Shown in pieces: positions 8,553 through 15,959 of a DNA stretch of 64,000 bases (positions are counted from its first letter, which is position 1; every line of letters starts with the position of its first letter). Source of the DNA: Nevskia sp. Its GTDB lineage: Bacteria > Pseudomonadota > Gammaproteobacteria > Nevskiales > Nevskiaceae. The notes beneath the pieces were generated by a model. The model did not search any database and had not been told where the DNA came from. It worked only from the letters and a program-made list of their open reading frames with translations. The DNA lies in NCBI GenBank assembly GCA_023229645.1, contig JALNYU010000005.1, positions 186,001 through 250,000 on the forward strand, given 5' to 3'. A program made the translations under genes and the position numbers.

Positions 8553-10225
8553 GCGCAGCCACGTTGCGCGCTTGGCTGCGACCGCGCCTGCGCACAATTT
8601 TGCTGTTGATCAATCTGATCGTGCTGGCGTTGCCGCTGGCCGGCATCGCGGTGCTGCGGATTTACGAGAGCGCGCTAATCCGACAAACAGAGTCTGAGCT
8701 GATCGCGCAGGGTGCGTTTATCAGCTCGACGTATCAAGCGCTGTTCGCGCGCTTGGCGATACGCCGCGATGCCCGCGGCCGCGGGCTTGAAACGGCACCG
8801 AACGACTACGGTTTGGCGCTGGAATACCACCCGCCGGCGCGTAAAACGCCGGGCCTGGAAGACCCCTGGCGGCCGCGCGCGCCGGAGCTTGACCTGGCCA
8901 GTGACCGAATCCGCCCGGCGCCGCCGGAGCCGGCGCAGGACACAACGCAGGCTGATGCACTGGCGCAGGCGATTGGCCGCGAGCTGAATCCGATACTGCG
9001 CGGCGCCCAGCTGTACACCTTGGCCGGCATCCGCATCGTCGATATTCGCGGCGTCATCGTCGCCTCGACGTTTCAAGACGAGCTGGGCAAGTCGATGCTC
9101 GACTTCGAAGAAATCGTCCGCGCGCTGCGTGGTGAGCCGGTAAGCCTGTTGCGTGCGCGCAGCGCCAGCGCGCCGCCGCCGTTGGAAGCGATCAGCCGTG
9201 GCGCCCACGTGCGCGTATTCGTAACGGTGCCGATCATGCGCGATGGCCGCGTAATCGCCGCTGCGCTACTGGTGCGGACGCCAGCCAATATCAAACAGGC
9301 GCTGTACGGCAAACGCAATAGCCTCGTCGCCGGTGCCGTGTTGCTATTGCTGGTGGTGCTCGCGCTGTCCTTGCTGACCTCGTTCACGATTGCGCGGCCG
9401 TTGCGAGCGCTGATCGCGCAGGCGCAGCGCGCCGCACGCGGTGAACGCGGGGCCGTCACGCCACTGCGCGCGCCGGGCACGCAGGAAGTTGCCGAATTAT
9501 CCGAAACTGTCGCGGCGATGGCGGCGACGTTGGAAAGCCGCGCCACGTACATCCGTGATTTCGCCGCGCATGTCTCGCACGAATTCAAAACGCCGCTAAC
9601 GGCGATCCAAGGCGCGGTTGAGTTGCTGCGCGACCACAATGACGCGATGTCCGCCGAGGAGCGCAGCCGTTTCCTCGACATCCTGGCGCAAGACGCTTCG
9701 CGCTTAGAGCGTTTGGTCCGCCGCCTATTGGAACTGGCGCGCGCCGATATGCTGCAGGCCACCGGCGGGCGAGCGCCACTCGGTCCCGCGATTGCCGCCT
9801 TGGCCGAACGCTACCGCGGCTTGGGCGTGCAAGTGGAATTGACCGACACGGCCGACGCGGACGTTGCGATCAGCCCCGAGACGCTCGACGCCGTGCTCGG
9901 CAACCTGCTGGAAAACGCGCGCCAACATGGCGGCGTCACCGTTACGGTCAGCATCGCCAGCACCATCGATCGTCTGCATCGCCGCGCGGTGATCGAAATC
10001 GCTGATGACGGCGCCGGCATCTCGGCCGCCAACGCCGCGCGCATCTTCGAGCCGTTCTTCACCACCGCGCGCGACCGCGGCAACACCGGCTTAGGCCTGG
10101 CGATCATCCGTTCGCTATTAACCGCGCACGGCGGCGATATTGCGCTGCTGACCGCTGCCAGTACCGGTGCGGCCTTCCAAATTCGCCTGCCGCTGGCGCA
10201 AGATGCCGCACCCAAAATGGTCTGA
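8549..10225 (+). CDS. creC: CreC-type sensor histidine kinase
   Basis: 558-residue inner-membrane kinase. It starts at TTG 8549, which overlaps the creB stop as TTGA, so coupled translation explains the non-ATG start. A TM helix follows at about residues 16-37 (ILLLINLIVLALPLAGIAVL); a large periplasmic sensor region leads to a second TM (about 255-277), a HAMP linker, HisKA with phosphorylatable His344 in HVSHEFKTPLTA, and HATPase boxes (NLLENARQHGG, DDGAGI, NTGLGLAI). Predicted to phosphorylate CreB. It is followed by rsmB after 2 bp. Confidence 0.92.
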   Translation: MSAATLRAWLRPRLRTILLLINLIVLALPLAGIAVLRIYESALIRQTESELIAQGAFISSTYQALFARLAIRRDARGRGLETAPNDYGLALEYHPPARKTPGLEDPWRPRAPELDLASDRIRPAPPEPAQDTTQADALAQAIGRELNPILRGAQLYTLAGIRIVDIRGVIVASTFQDELGKSMLDFEEIVRALRGEPVSLLRARSASAPPPLEAISRGAHVRVFVTVPIMRDGRVIAAALLVRTPANIKQALYGKRNSLVAGAVLLLLVVLALSLLTSFTIARPLRALIAQAQRAARGERGAVTPLRAPGTQEVAELSETVAAMAATLESRATYIRDFAAHVSHEFKTPLTAIQGAVELLRDHNDAMSAEERSRFLDILAQDASRLERLVRRLLELARADMLQATGGRAPLGPAIAALAERYRGLGVQVELTDTADADVAISPETLDAVLGNLLENARQHGGVTVTVSIASTIDRLHRRAVIEIADDGAGISAANAARIFEPFFTTARDRGNTGLGLAIIRSLLTAHGGDIALLTAASTGAAFQIRLPLAQDAAPKMV

Positions 10226-10227
10226 CG

Positions 10228-11526
10228 ATGCAAAAACCTACTTCTACCCGCGCCGCTGCCGCCCGCGCCGTCGCCGCTGTGCTCGGTGGCAACAGCCTTG
10301 ACGACGCCCTAGCCAAAGCTAGCGCGGAGCTACCCGTTTCCGAACTGCCGCTGCTGAAAGCGATCAGCTACGGCGTGGTGCGCGAGCACGCCCTACTGAG
10401 CCAGCTCGTGGTGCAGATGTTGGAAAAGCCGCTGCGCAACGAGCCGGAGCTGTCGGCGTTGCTCGCCTGCGGCTTGTACCAACTGCGGGCGATGCGCGTG
10501 CCGCCGCACGCAGCTGTGGCAGAGACCGTCGCCGCGGTCGAAATTCTCGGTAAAACTTGGGCGAAAGGCCTGACCAACGCGCTGCTGCGCCGCTATCAGC
10601 GCGAGCGTGAAGCCTTGGACGCGGCGCTGCCGCCCGAGCCAGCGATCCGACTGTCGTATCCGGATTGGTTGGTCGCCACGATCAAGAAAGATTGGCCCGG
10701 CGGCTGGCGCTCGACGCTCGCAGCCGGCAACGAGCAAGCGCCGCTAACGCTGCGTGTGAATCGTCGCCGTGGAACTCGCAATGCCTATCTCGAAGAACTC
10801 GCGGCGGCAGGCATCAAAGCCACCGCAGTCGTCGAAGCCAGCGACGCCGTTGTGCTCGACGAAGCCTTACCGGTCGAGCAGATTCCAGGCTTCGAGGAAG
10901 GTCGGGTTTCGGTGCAGGACGCCAGCGCCCAACTCACCGCTGATTTGCTCGATGCCCAACCCGGCATGCGCGTACTCGACGCTTGTGCCGCGCCCGGCGG
11001 CAAAACGGCGCACCTGCTGGAACGCGACGCCAGCTTGGATGTCGTCGCCATCGACAACCAAGCCGTGCGCGTCAGCCGCCTGCGCGAAACGATGGCGCGG
11101 TTAGACTTGCAGGCATTGTTGCTGAACGCCGACGCGGCACAGCCCTCGACGTGGTGGCTTGGCAAGCCGTTCGACCGAATCTTGCTCGACGCGCCGTGTT
11201 CAGGCACCGGCGTGATCCGGCGCCATCCCGACATCAAATGGCTGCGGCGTGAGACCGACATCCCGGCGATGGCCGGGCAGCAGTTGCGGTTGCTGCGTGC
11301 GTTGTGGCCGCTGTTACGGCCGCAAGGCGTTTTGCTCTACGCAACCTGCTCCATTCTTAAAGCCGAAGGCGAAAGTATTGCCCGCGCATTCATCGCCGAA
11401 AACAGCGATGCGAAAGAACTGGTGATAGAGGCCGATTGGGGCGAAGACTGTGGCCTTGGCCGGCGCATCGCACCCGGCGGGCAATTCGATGGTTTCTATT
11501 ACGCGCGTCTAATCAAGATTCCATAA
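10228..11526 (+). CDS. rsmB: 16S rRNA (cytosine-967-C5)-methyltransferase
   Basis: 432-residue SAM-dependent enzyme that makes m5C967 in 16S rRNA. The N-terminal NusB-like helical domain (residues 1-140) precedes a Rossmann methyltransferase domain with DACAAPGGKTAHLLE (SAM site), LDAPCSGTGVIRRHPDIKW (Pro-Cys motif) and LLYATCS with the catalytic Cys. It starts only 2 bp after creC, so it is now in the creBC transcription unit rather than directly downstream of fmt. In many gammaproteobacteria trkA follows; here trkA is 40 kb away. Confidence 0.96.
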   Translation: MQKPTSTRAAAARAVAAVLGGNSLDDALAKASAELPVSELPLLKAISYGVVREHALLSQLVVQMLEKPLRNEPELSALLACGLYQLRAMRVPPHAAVAETVAAVEILGKTWAKGLTNALLRRYQREREALDAALPPEPAIRLSYPDWLVATIKKDWPGGWRSTLAAGNEQAPLTLRVNRRRGTRNAYLEELAAAGIKATAVVEASDAVVLDEALPVEQIPGFEEGRVSVQDASAQLTADLLDAQPGMRVLDACAAPGGKTAHLLERDASLDVVAIDNQAVRVSRLRETMARLDLQALLLNADAAQPSTWWLGKPFDRILLDAPCSGTGVIRRHPDIKWLRRETDIPAMAGQQLRLLRALWPLLRPQGVLLYATCSILKAEGESIARAFIAENSDAKELVIEADWGEDCGLGRRIAPGGQFDGFYYARLIKIP

Positions 11527-11596
11527 ATGGCGTTAGTGCAAGCCGCCCGAACGCAATTGTGCGGGACTAGAAGTGGAAAAAAACGAGTGTACCTTC

Positions 11597-11620
11597 GTCT
11601 CTAATCTGACAATTAGAGAC
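11597..11620. promoter_or_regulatory. Perfect 9-bp dyad downstream of rsmB
   Basis: GTCTCTAAT and its exact complement ATTAGAGAC are separated by CTGACA. The dyad is A/T-rich unlike its surroundings and lies between convergent rsmB and the di-heme gene. It could be part of an rsmB terminator or a protein-binding site; no poly-T follows. Confidence 0.35.
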
Positions 11621-11686
11621 ATCACGCCAGTAGATGTTGAATTGGCGCCGAGAACGCTTTGGCCAGCAGCGGGGAGCCACCGATCA

Positions 11687-11715
11687 GCGGGCACTGGCGT
11701 GTAGCCAGCGCCCGC
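11687..11715 (-). terminator. Candidate terminator after the di-heme oxidoreductase gene
   Basis: A 12-bp stem with one G-T wobble (GCGGGCACTGGC / GCCAGCGCCCGC) around a 5-base loop lies 12 bp past the stop of the minus-strand gene. No long T-run follows, so it may act with Rho or as a 3'-end stabiliser. Confidence 0.5.
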
Positions 11716-11727
11716 CAAATTCCGCGA

Positions 11728-13068
11728 TTACAGCGAACGCAGGAAGTTGATCAAATCCTGTTTGCTGGTTGTTGTTAAGCCGTCGTAGTTATTGATTACA
11801 GAGCTCGCTTCCGAACCCACCGTGGTAGCGCTGGCAAGGCTACGATGAGCTTTGATCGCTTCGACTAAATTAGACGTACGGCCGTCATGCAAGAAGAATA
11901 CCCGCTTGCCCAGGCCCCACAGCGGCGCGGTGCGGAATTCGTCGCCTTTTGCGAGTCCTTGAGAAATGCCGTCGGCCAAGCCCGACCCCATGTGGTGCAA
12001 GGCTAAATCGGAATACAGGTTGACGCCCTGATTCGCCAAGGCGACGACGGACGTATTCCCAGTTTTCAGCGTTGGGGTATGGCAGAGCGCGCAGCCGACG
12101 TCAGAAAATATCTTCCTGCCATTGCTGATCGAGGCTTGCCCACCGGGCGCGATTTGCGACGGCGCTGGCGGCGCTAGGAAGCGCATGAAGAACGTGAACT
12201 TCTCAATGCCGCTGATGGCGTCAGCAGGCGTTAGCGCGTCAACGGTGGTGGTATCGTTTGGTAGCTTCGCAAGCTGGCAGCTCGGCGTTTCGTCACGCTC
12301 TTGAGAAAAGCCTTCATTGCTGATGCCCATTTCAACGTTATAAGCCTCGCCAGAAAAAATCAGCAATGACTTGTTCTGCGCTTTCCAACCAAAGCGGGTC
12401 ACGGTGCCGTCGTTGTCGTTGCGATTAAAGCGACCAACAATGCCCAGTGAAGATTTCTGCGTGGCATTTGCGGCCAAGTTATCGGCCAAGGCTTTATCGG
12501 TGATCTCTTCGATTAAGCCGGCGCCGAATAGCGGCGTCGGAATGCGGAAGGAAAGATTATTGTTCTGCAATTGCGTTGCAAAGTCTTCTTGCACGATGGT
12601 GCAAGCAGTGGCGTTGCCAGTGTCGTCGATACGGCCGCTGATCACGAATAATGAATGCACGGCGTTATCGGAACGGAAGCGCGCTTCGCGGATCGGACCC
12701 TGGGCGGTGATGAATGACGGCAGCACATTCGCCGGGAATCTGCCCGGCACATCAACCAGTGGATTTTTGGCCGGCGAGGTGCCGCCAAATGCCGGCTGCG
12801 AATGGCAGACGCCACAGCTGTCGAGATTAAAGCGTGGGCCGAGACCATCGGCGAGAAATTCCTGGCTGGTGAAGTCAGCTAAGCCAGAATTAAAGAACGC
12901 TAGCTCGCCACTGGAAAGATTCGCCAACGCGCCGCCGGCGCCGGCACTGCCTGCGCGGACGCCGGGGTCGACCGGGCCGCGGGTTGTCGATTGCGCGGAA
13001 GCCACATTGGCGTTCAGCGCGAGTAAAGCCAACGGCAGCAACATTTTTGGTTTTAATTTCTGCAACAT
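11728..13068 (-). CDS. Exported di-heme oxidoreductase (DUF1111/DHOR family)
   Basis: 446-residue periplasmic c-type cytochrome. ATG 13068 is preferred over the longer 13110 start because AGGGAG lies nine bases upstream and the product then starts MLQKLKPKMLLPLALLALNA, a normal signal peptide ending near VASAQ. Two heme motifs are visible: CGVCH (Cys85) and CALCH (Cys326). The C-terminal RTAPLWGLGKRVFFLHDGRT is typical of this family, distantly related to di-heme peroxidases. Its substrate is unknown. No iron-uptake or imelysin partner, with which such genes often occur, is nearby. Confidence 0.87.
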   Translation of the reverse strand: MLQKLKPKMLLPLALLALNANVASAQSTTRGPVDPGVRAGSAGAGGALANLSSGELAFFNSGLADFTSQEFLADGLGPRFNLDSCGVCHSQPAFGGTSPAKNPLVDVPGRFPANVLPSFITAQGPIREARFRSDNAVHSLFVISGRIDDTGNATACTIVQEDFATQLQNNNLSFRIPTPLFGAGLIEEITDKALADNLAANATQKSSLGIVGRFNRNDNDGTVTRFGWKAQNKSLLIFSGEAYNVEMGISNEGFSQERDETPSCQLAKLPNDTTTVDALTPADAISGIEKFTFFMRFLAPPAPSQIAPGGQASISNGRKIFSDVGCALCHTPTLKTGNTSVVALANQGVNLYSDLALHHMGSGLADGISQGLAKGDEFRTAPLWGLGKRVFFLHDGRTSNLVEAIKAHRSLASATTVGSEASSVINNYDGLTTTSKQDLINFLRSL

Positions 13069-13511
13069 CTCGATGATCTCCCTGCGTCGGTGTGAAAGTT
13101 TTTCGGGCATACGCCCACGCGCCGCAAGGCGCCAGCGCGGCGCGAGTTTGACGGCATTAGCCCTGTTTGAATTAAGACGCTATAGGCCGAAATACCGTGT
13201 GGCTCGGCGTTAGAGTGGTTACCGAAATGCACCAATTGCCGGCCTTACAAGCCGGCGCCGCAGGCATCTGAGCGCTGCGACAGGTGTCTTATTGATTCGA
13301 TACTACGCAAACTTGTCCGGCTTAACCATTACAAAATATCGATAAGCTCGATGGGTTCTGATCGAAAACAGTGACTGCGAACGCTGCGACGTAAATATTT
13401 TCGATTCCAGAAAGCGTGATAGCCGTTAGCCTTGATATCGATCAATAGCGATGCGGCGAATGCCGATCAATTGAAGGCGTCAATAGCTGGACTAGAATGA
13501 TTTAAAACGGC
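13069..13511. other. Non-coding gap upstream of the di-heme gene
   Basis: 443 bp, noticeably more A/T-rich than its flanks. It must contain the promoter of the minus-strand di-heme gene and the 3' end of btuF. I see no convincing ORF. An 8-bp inverted pair ATCGAAAA/TTTTCGAT (about 13361-13414) and several scattered ATCGAT-like words are present without a clear meaning. Confidence 0.5.
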
Positions 13512-14357
13512 TTAGCGATGATCGTTAGCCCGCGCGACCCGGGCGCGGTCCAGCGCTTGGCAGACCGCGACCACGCCGTCGAGCAAGCGCGGCGTGGCGC
13601 GGCCGAGTAAATCCGCGTTGACGGCGTATAGCGCGTTGCGGCGTGCGGCGGGTGCGGCGCCGAGCCGCCGCCAGTACGCCCGGATTGCGGTTTCGTTTTC
13701 CTCGCCGCCGTAAATCACCGCCTCCGGTGCCGCGGCAAGCATCGCCTCGGCGCTGATCGATGCGGCAATGTGCGGCAGGTCGGCAAACACATTCACGCCA
13801 CCGCATAAGGCTATCGCTTCGCTAATCACGCTTTCGTGATTGATGGTGTAGGCAGGCGCGGTTTCGATTTGGTACACGGTGCGAATCGCTGTGTCATGCA
13901 AATGCTGCGCGCGCAGCGCGGCGAGCCGACGACGATAAGCATCCGCAGCGCGCTTGGCGTCAGCCGCAGTGCCAAGCCAGGCGCCGGTTTGCTCTAGTGC
14001 CGTGGCAACTGCATCGAGACGGTCGGCTTGTAGCCACTCGACGCGCAGCCCGAGCTGGCGCAGGCGCGCAACCCGCTCCGGTGGCGTGCCGCCCTGCCAG
14101 GCCAAAATCAGATCAGGCCGCAACGCCAGTATCGCTTCGAGATTGAGCGCAAACGCATCGCCGATCTGCGGCAGCCGGGTGACGGGCGGCGGGTAGTCGC
14201 TATAAGCGCTGACGCCGACCAGCGCCCCGCAACCGCCGGCGGCGCAGACCAATTCGGCCAGATACGGCGCTAGTGTGACGACGCGCGTCGGTGGTGCACC
14301 GGCCGAGGCCAAGCTGGCGGTCGTCAGTGCGAGCAACGCCAATAGCAAGCGCCGCAT
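13512..14357 (-). CDS. btuF: Periplasmic cobalamin-binding protein, BtuF-like
   Basis: 281-residue secreted protein starting at ATG 14357 (MRRLLLALLALTTASLASAG, signal peptide). The longer frame upstream lies inside ampE. It has the type III periplasmic binding-protein fold: RVVTLAPYLAELVCAAG, ALVGVSAYSDYPPPV, LPQIGDAFALNLEAILALRPDLIL. The DYPPPV-RLPQIGD signature is typical of BtuF (vitamin B12) rather than siderophore binders, but corrinoid specificity is inferred. Its start overlaps the ampE stop by one base (TGATG). No btuC or btuD is in the window. Confidence 0.82.
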   Translation of the reverse strand: MRRLLLALLALTTASLASAGAPPTRVVTLAPYLAELVCAAGGCGALVGVSAYSDYPPPVTRLPQIGDAFALNLEAILALRPDLILAWQGGTPPERVARLRQLGLRVEWLQADRLDAVATALEQTGAWLGTAADAKRAADAYRRRLAALRAQHLHDTAIRTVYQIETAPAYTINHESVISEAIALCGGVNVFADLPHIAASISAEAMLAAAPEAVIYGGEENETAIRAYWRRLGAAPAARRNALYAVNADLLGRATPRLLDGVVAVCQALDRARVARANDHR

Positions 14358-15214
14358 CAGGCGATCCAGACGCCGGCGGTGAACAGTGCGGTTAGCGCCA
14401 GCAAGATCAGCGTCGCGCGTAATTCCATGCGCAGAACTTCGGCCAGGGTTGCGTCGAGCGAGGAGGCGATCATCGGTCCGCCGTCCGCCGCATTTTCCCA
14501 ATCCAGCGCAGCATTCGCCGTTTCAGCGAGCAGGCTCCACGTCAGTTGTTGCCAATTGTCGTGCGCCTCGGCTTGTACGCGCTGCCAGGCTTCCAGCGCG
14601 TCGTCCAAACTACCGGCGAGGCCAAACAACAGCGCCGTGACGCGCACCGGCACCCAGGCCAGCAGGTTGTGCAGCAGCGCGATATGACGCGCTGATGGTG
14701 TCTCGGCGGTTTCGATCAACGCCGGCAGACGGCTGGCGATCCGATACAACACCGCGCCCGCCGGGCCGAGCACGAGAAACCATAGCAGCGCGCCAAAGCG
14801 CCGTTCGTGCGACTGAATAAACAAGGCGCCGAGTAGCGAACGATGATCGGCGTCTGGCTCAGGGCCCATCTGCAGGTTACGCGTCAGCCGGGCAACCGTT
14901 GCGCTATCGCCGGCACTGCGCGCGGCGCGCAGCCGTTGCACGTCATCGGCGAGATCGCGCGGGCCCAGGCAGAGAAACAATACGGCGGCAGCGAACAGCA
15001 CCTTCAATACCGTGCCCTCGATGCCGTGCGCAAACAGCGCGACGGTCAACGCCACGACTCCGGCGAATAGCCACGGCAATGCCGCGGCATTGCGCAACGG
15101 CGCTGGGAGCCACTGCAACAAGCGTTGAGCCCAGCCGAGCGCGGTACTGCCGTCGCGATGCAGCGATAGCAGCCGCTCGGTGCCGAGGGCGATCAACATG
15201 GCGATCAAAGTCAT
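14357..15214 (-). CDS. ampE: AmpE-like inner-membrane protein
   Basis: 285-residue multi-TM protein. AmpE signatures are GPRDLADDVQRLRAARSAGD and FIQSHERRFGALLWFLVLGP, followed by LYRIASRLP. At least four TM helices are seen, including the C-terminal LILLALTALFTAGVWIA. AmpE is described as a sensory partner of AmpD in beta-lactamase induction and resembles the CbiB/CobD cobalamin family. It follows ampD by 66 bp and is tightly coupled to the B12-binding btuF-like gene, a pairing that may be a clue to its real function. Confidence 0.92.
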   Translation of the reverse strand: MTLIAMLIALGTERLLSLHRDGSTALGWAQRLLQWLPAPLRNAAALPWLFAGVVALTVALFAHGIEGTVLKVLFAAAVLFLCLGPRDLADDVQRLRAARSAGDSATVARLTRNLQMGPEPDADHRSLLGALFIQSHERRFGALLWFLVLGPAGAVLYRIASRLPALIETAETPSARHIALLHNLLAWVPVRVTALLFGLAGSLDDALEAWQRVQAEAHDNWQQLTWSLLAETANAALDWENAADGGPMIASSLDATLAEVLRMELRATLILLALTALFTAGVWIA

Positions 15215-15280
15215 CGTGGCGCCTCCAGCGACGCTTGGGAACTCACAAAATACGTCTTATAACAATCGGTTGAACAGTGC

Positions 15281-15904
15281 TTAGAGTGCACCGAGATAGC
15301 GCGGCCAGTCGAAGTAAGGTCCAGGGTCAGTTTTCCGGCCGGGCGCGATGTCGCTATGACCGACGATCGTCGTCGGGCTCAGCCCAGGATAAGCCGCAAA
15401 CAGCGCCCGTGTCGTTGCGATCAACGCGCCGTACTGCGCATCGGCAAACGGCTGCGTGTCGCTGCCTTCGAGTTCGATGCCGATCGCGTAATCGTTGCAG
15501 CGCGGGCGGCCACGCCACTGGCTGACGCCCGCATGCCAAGCGCGCTGATCAAAACGCACGTACTGATGGATGCTGCCATCGCGAAAAATACACAGATGTG
15601 CCGATACGCGTAGCCCGACCAGCGCGGCGAAATACGGGTGAGCATCGGTTTCGAGCTGATTCAGGAAGAGGTCGTCGATGTAACGACTGCCGCGGCGGCT
15701 GCGGCCGGCATCGGCAAAGCCTTCCGGCGGCAGCGCGATGTTATGAATCACGAGCAGGCTGACTGCGCTATCGTCCGGCCGGGCATCAAAGTTCGGTGAC
15801 GGCAACCAAGCCGCGCTGCTCAGGCACTGGCTGGCTGAATCCACCGCGAACGGAACCGCCGCCACGTGGTCTGATCCGCTCGGTGCCCAGGTCTTTTCTG
15901 GCAT
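15281..15904 (-). CDS. ampD: 1,6-anhydro-N-acetylmuramyl-L-alanine amidase
   Basis: 207-residue zinc amidase of peptidoglycan recycling that cleaves anhydroMurNAc from the stem peptide. Conserved features are LLVIHNIALPPEGF (zinc His), the YIDDLF segment, VSAHLCIFRDGSIHQYV, WHAGVSQWRGRPRCNDYAIG, IELEG (catalytic Glu) and VGHSDIAPGRKTDPGPYF, with zinc His, catalytic Lys and zinc Asp all present. Start ATG 15904. First gene of ampD-ampE-btuF and divergent from the M16 peptidase gene. No ampC/ampR pair is in the window. Confidence 0.96.
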   Translation of the reverse strand: MPEKTWAPSGSDHVAAVPFAVDSASQCLSSAAWLPSPNFDARPDDSAVSLLVIHNIALPPEGFADAGRSRRGSRYIDDLFLNQLETDAHPYFAALVGLRVSAHLCIFRDGSIHQYVRFDQRAWHAGVSQWRGRPRCNDYAIGIELEGSDTQPFADAQYGALIATTRALFAAYPGLSPTTIVGHSDIAPGRKTDPGPYFDWPRYLGAL

Positions 15905-15959
15905 CTTAGATTTCTGTAGTTCTGCCGATTTTCCGCTTACTCAAGAACCGGGAGTGTTC

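Noticed and set aside
13289..13300. TTATTGATTCGA, identical to the first 11 bases of the repeat family
   Set aside because: No matching second arm is found 78 bp away and the following bases do not align with the TTGAA block; a short chance match.
13512..15214. B12 riboswitch controlling the btuF-like gene
   Set aside because: The gene directly overlaps ampE, leaving no leader, and no cobalamin-box sequence was noticed upstream of ampD.
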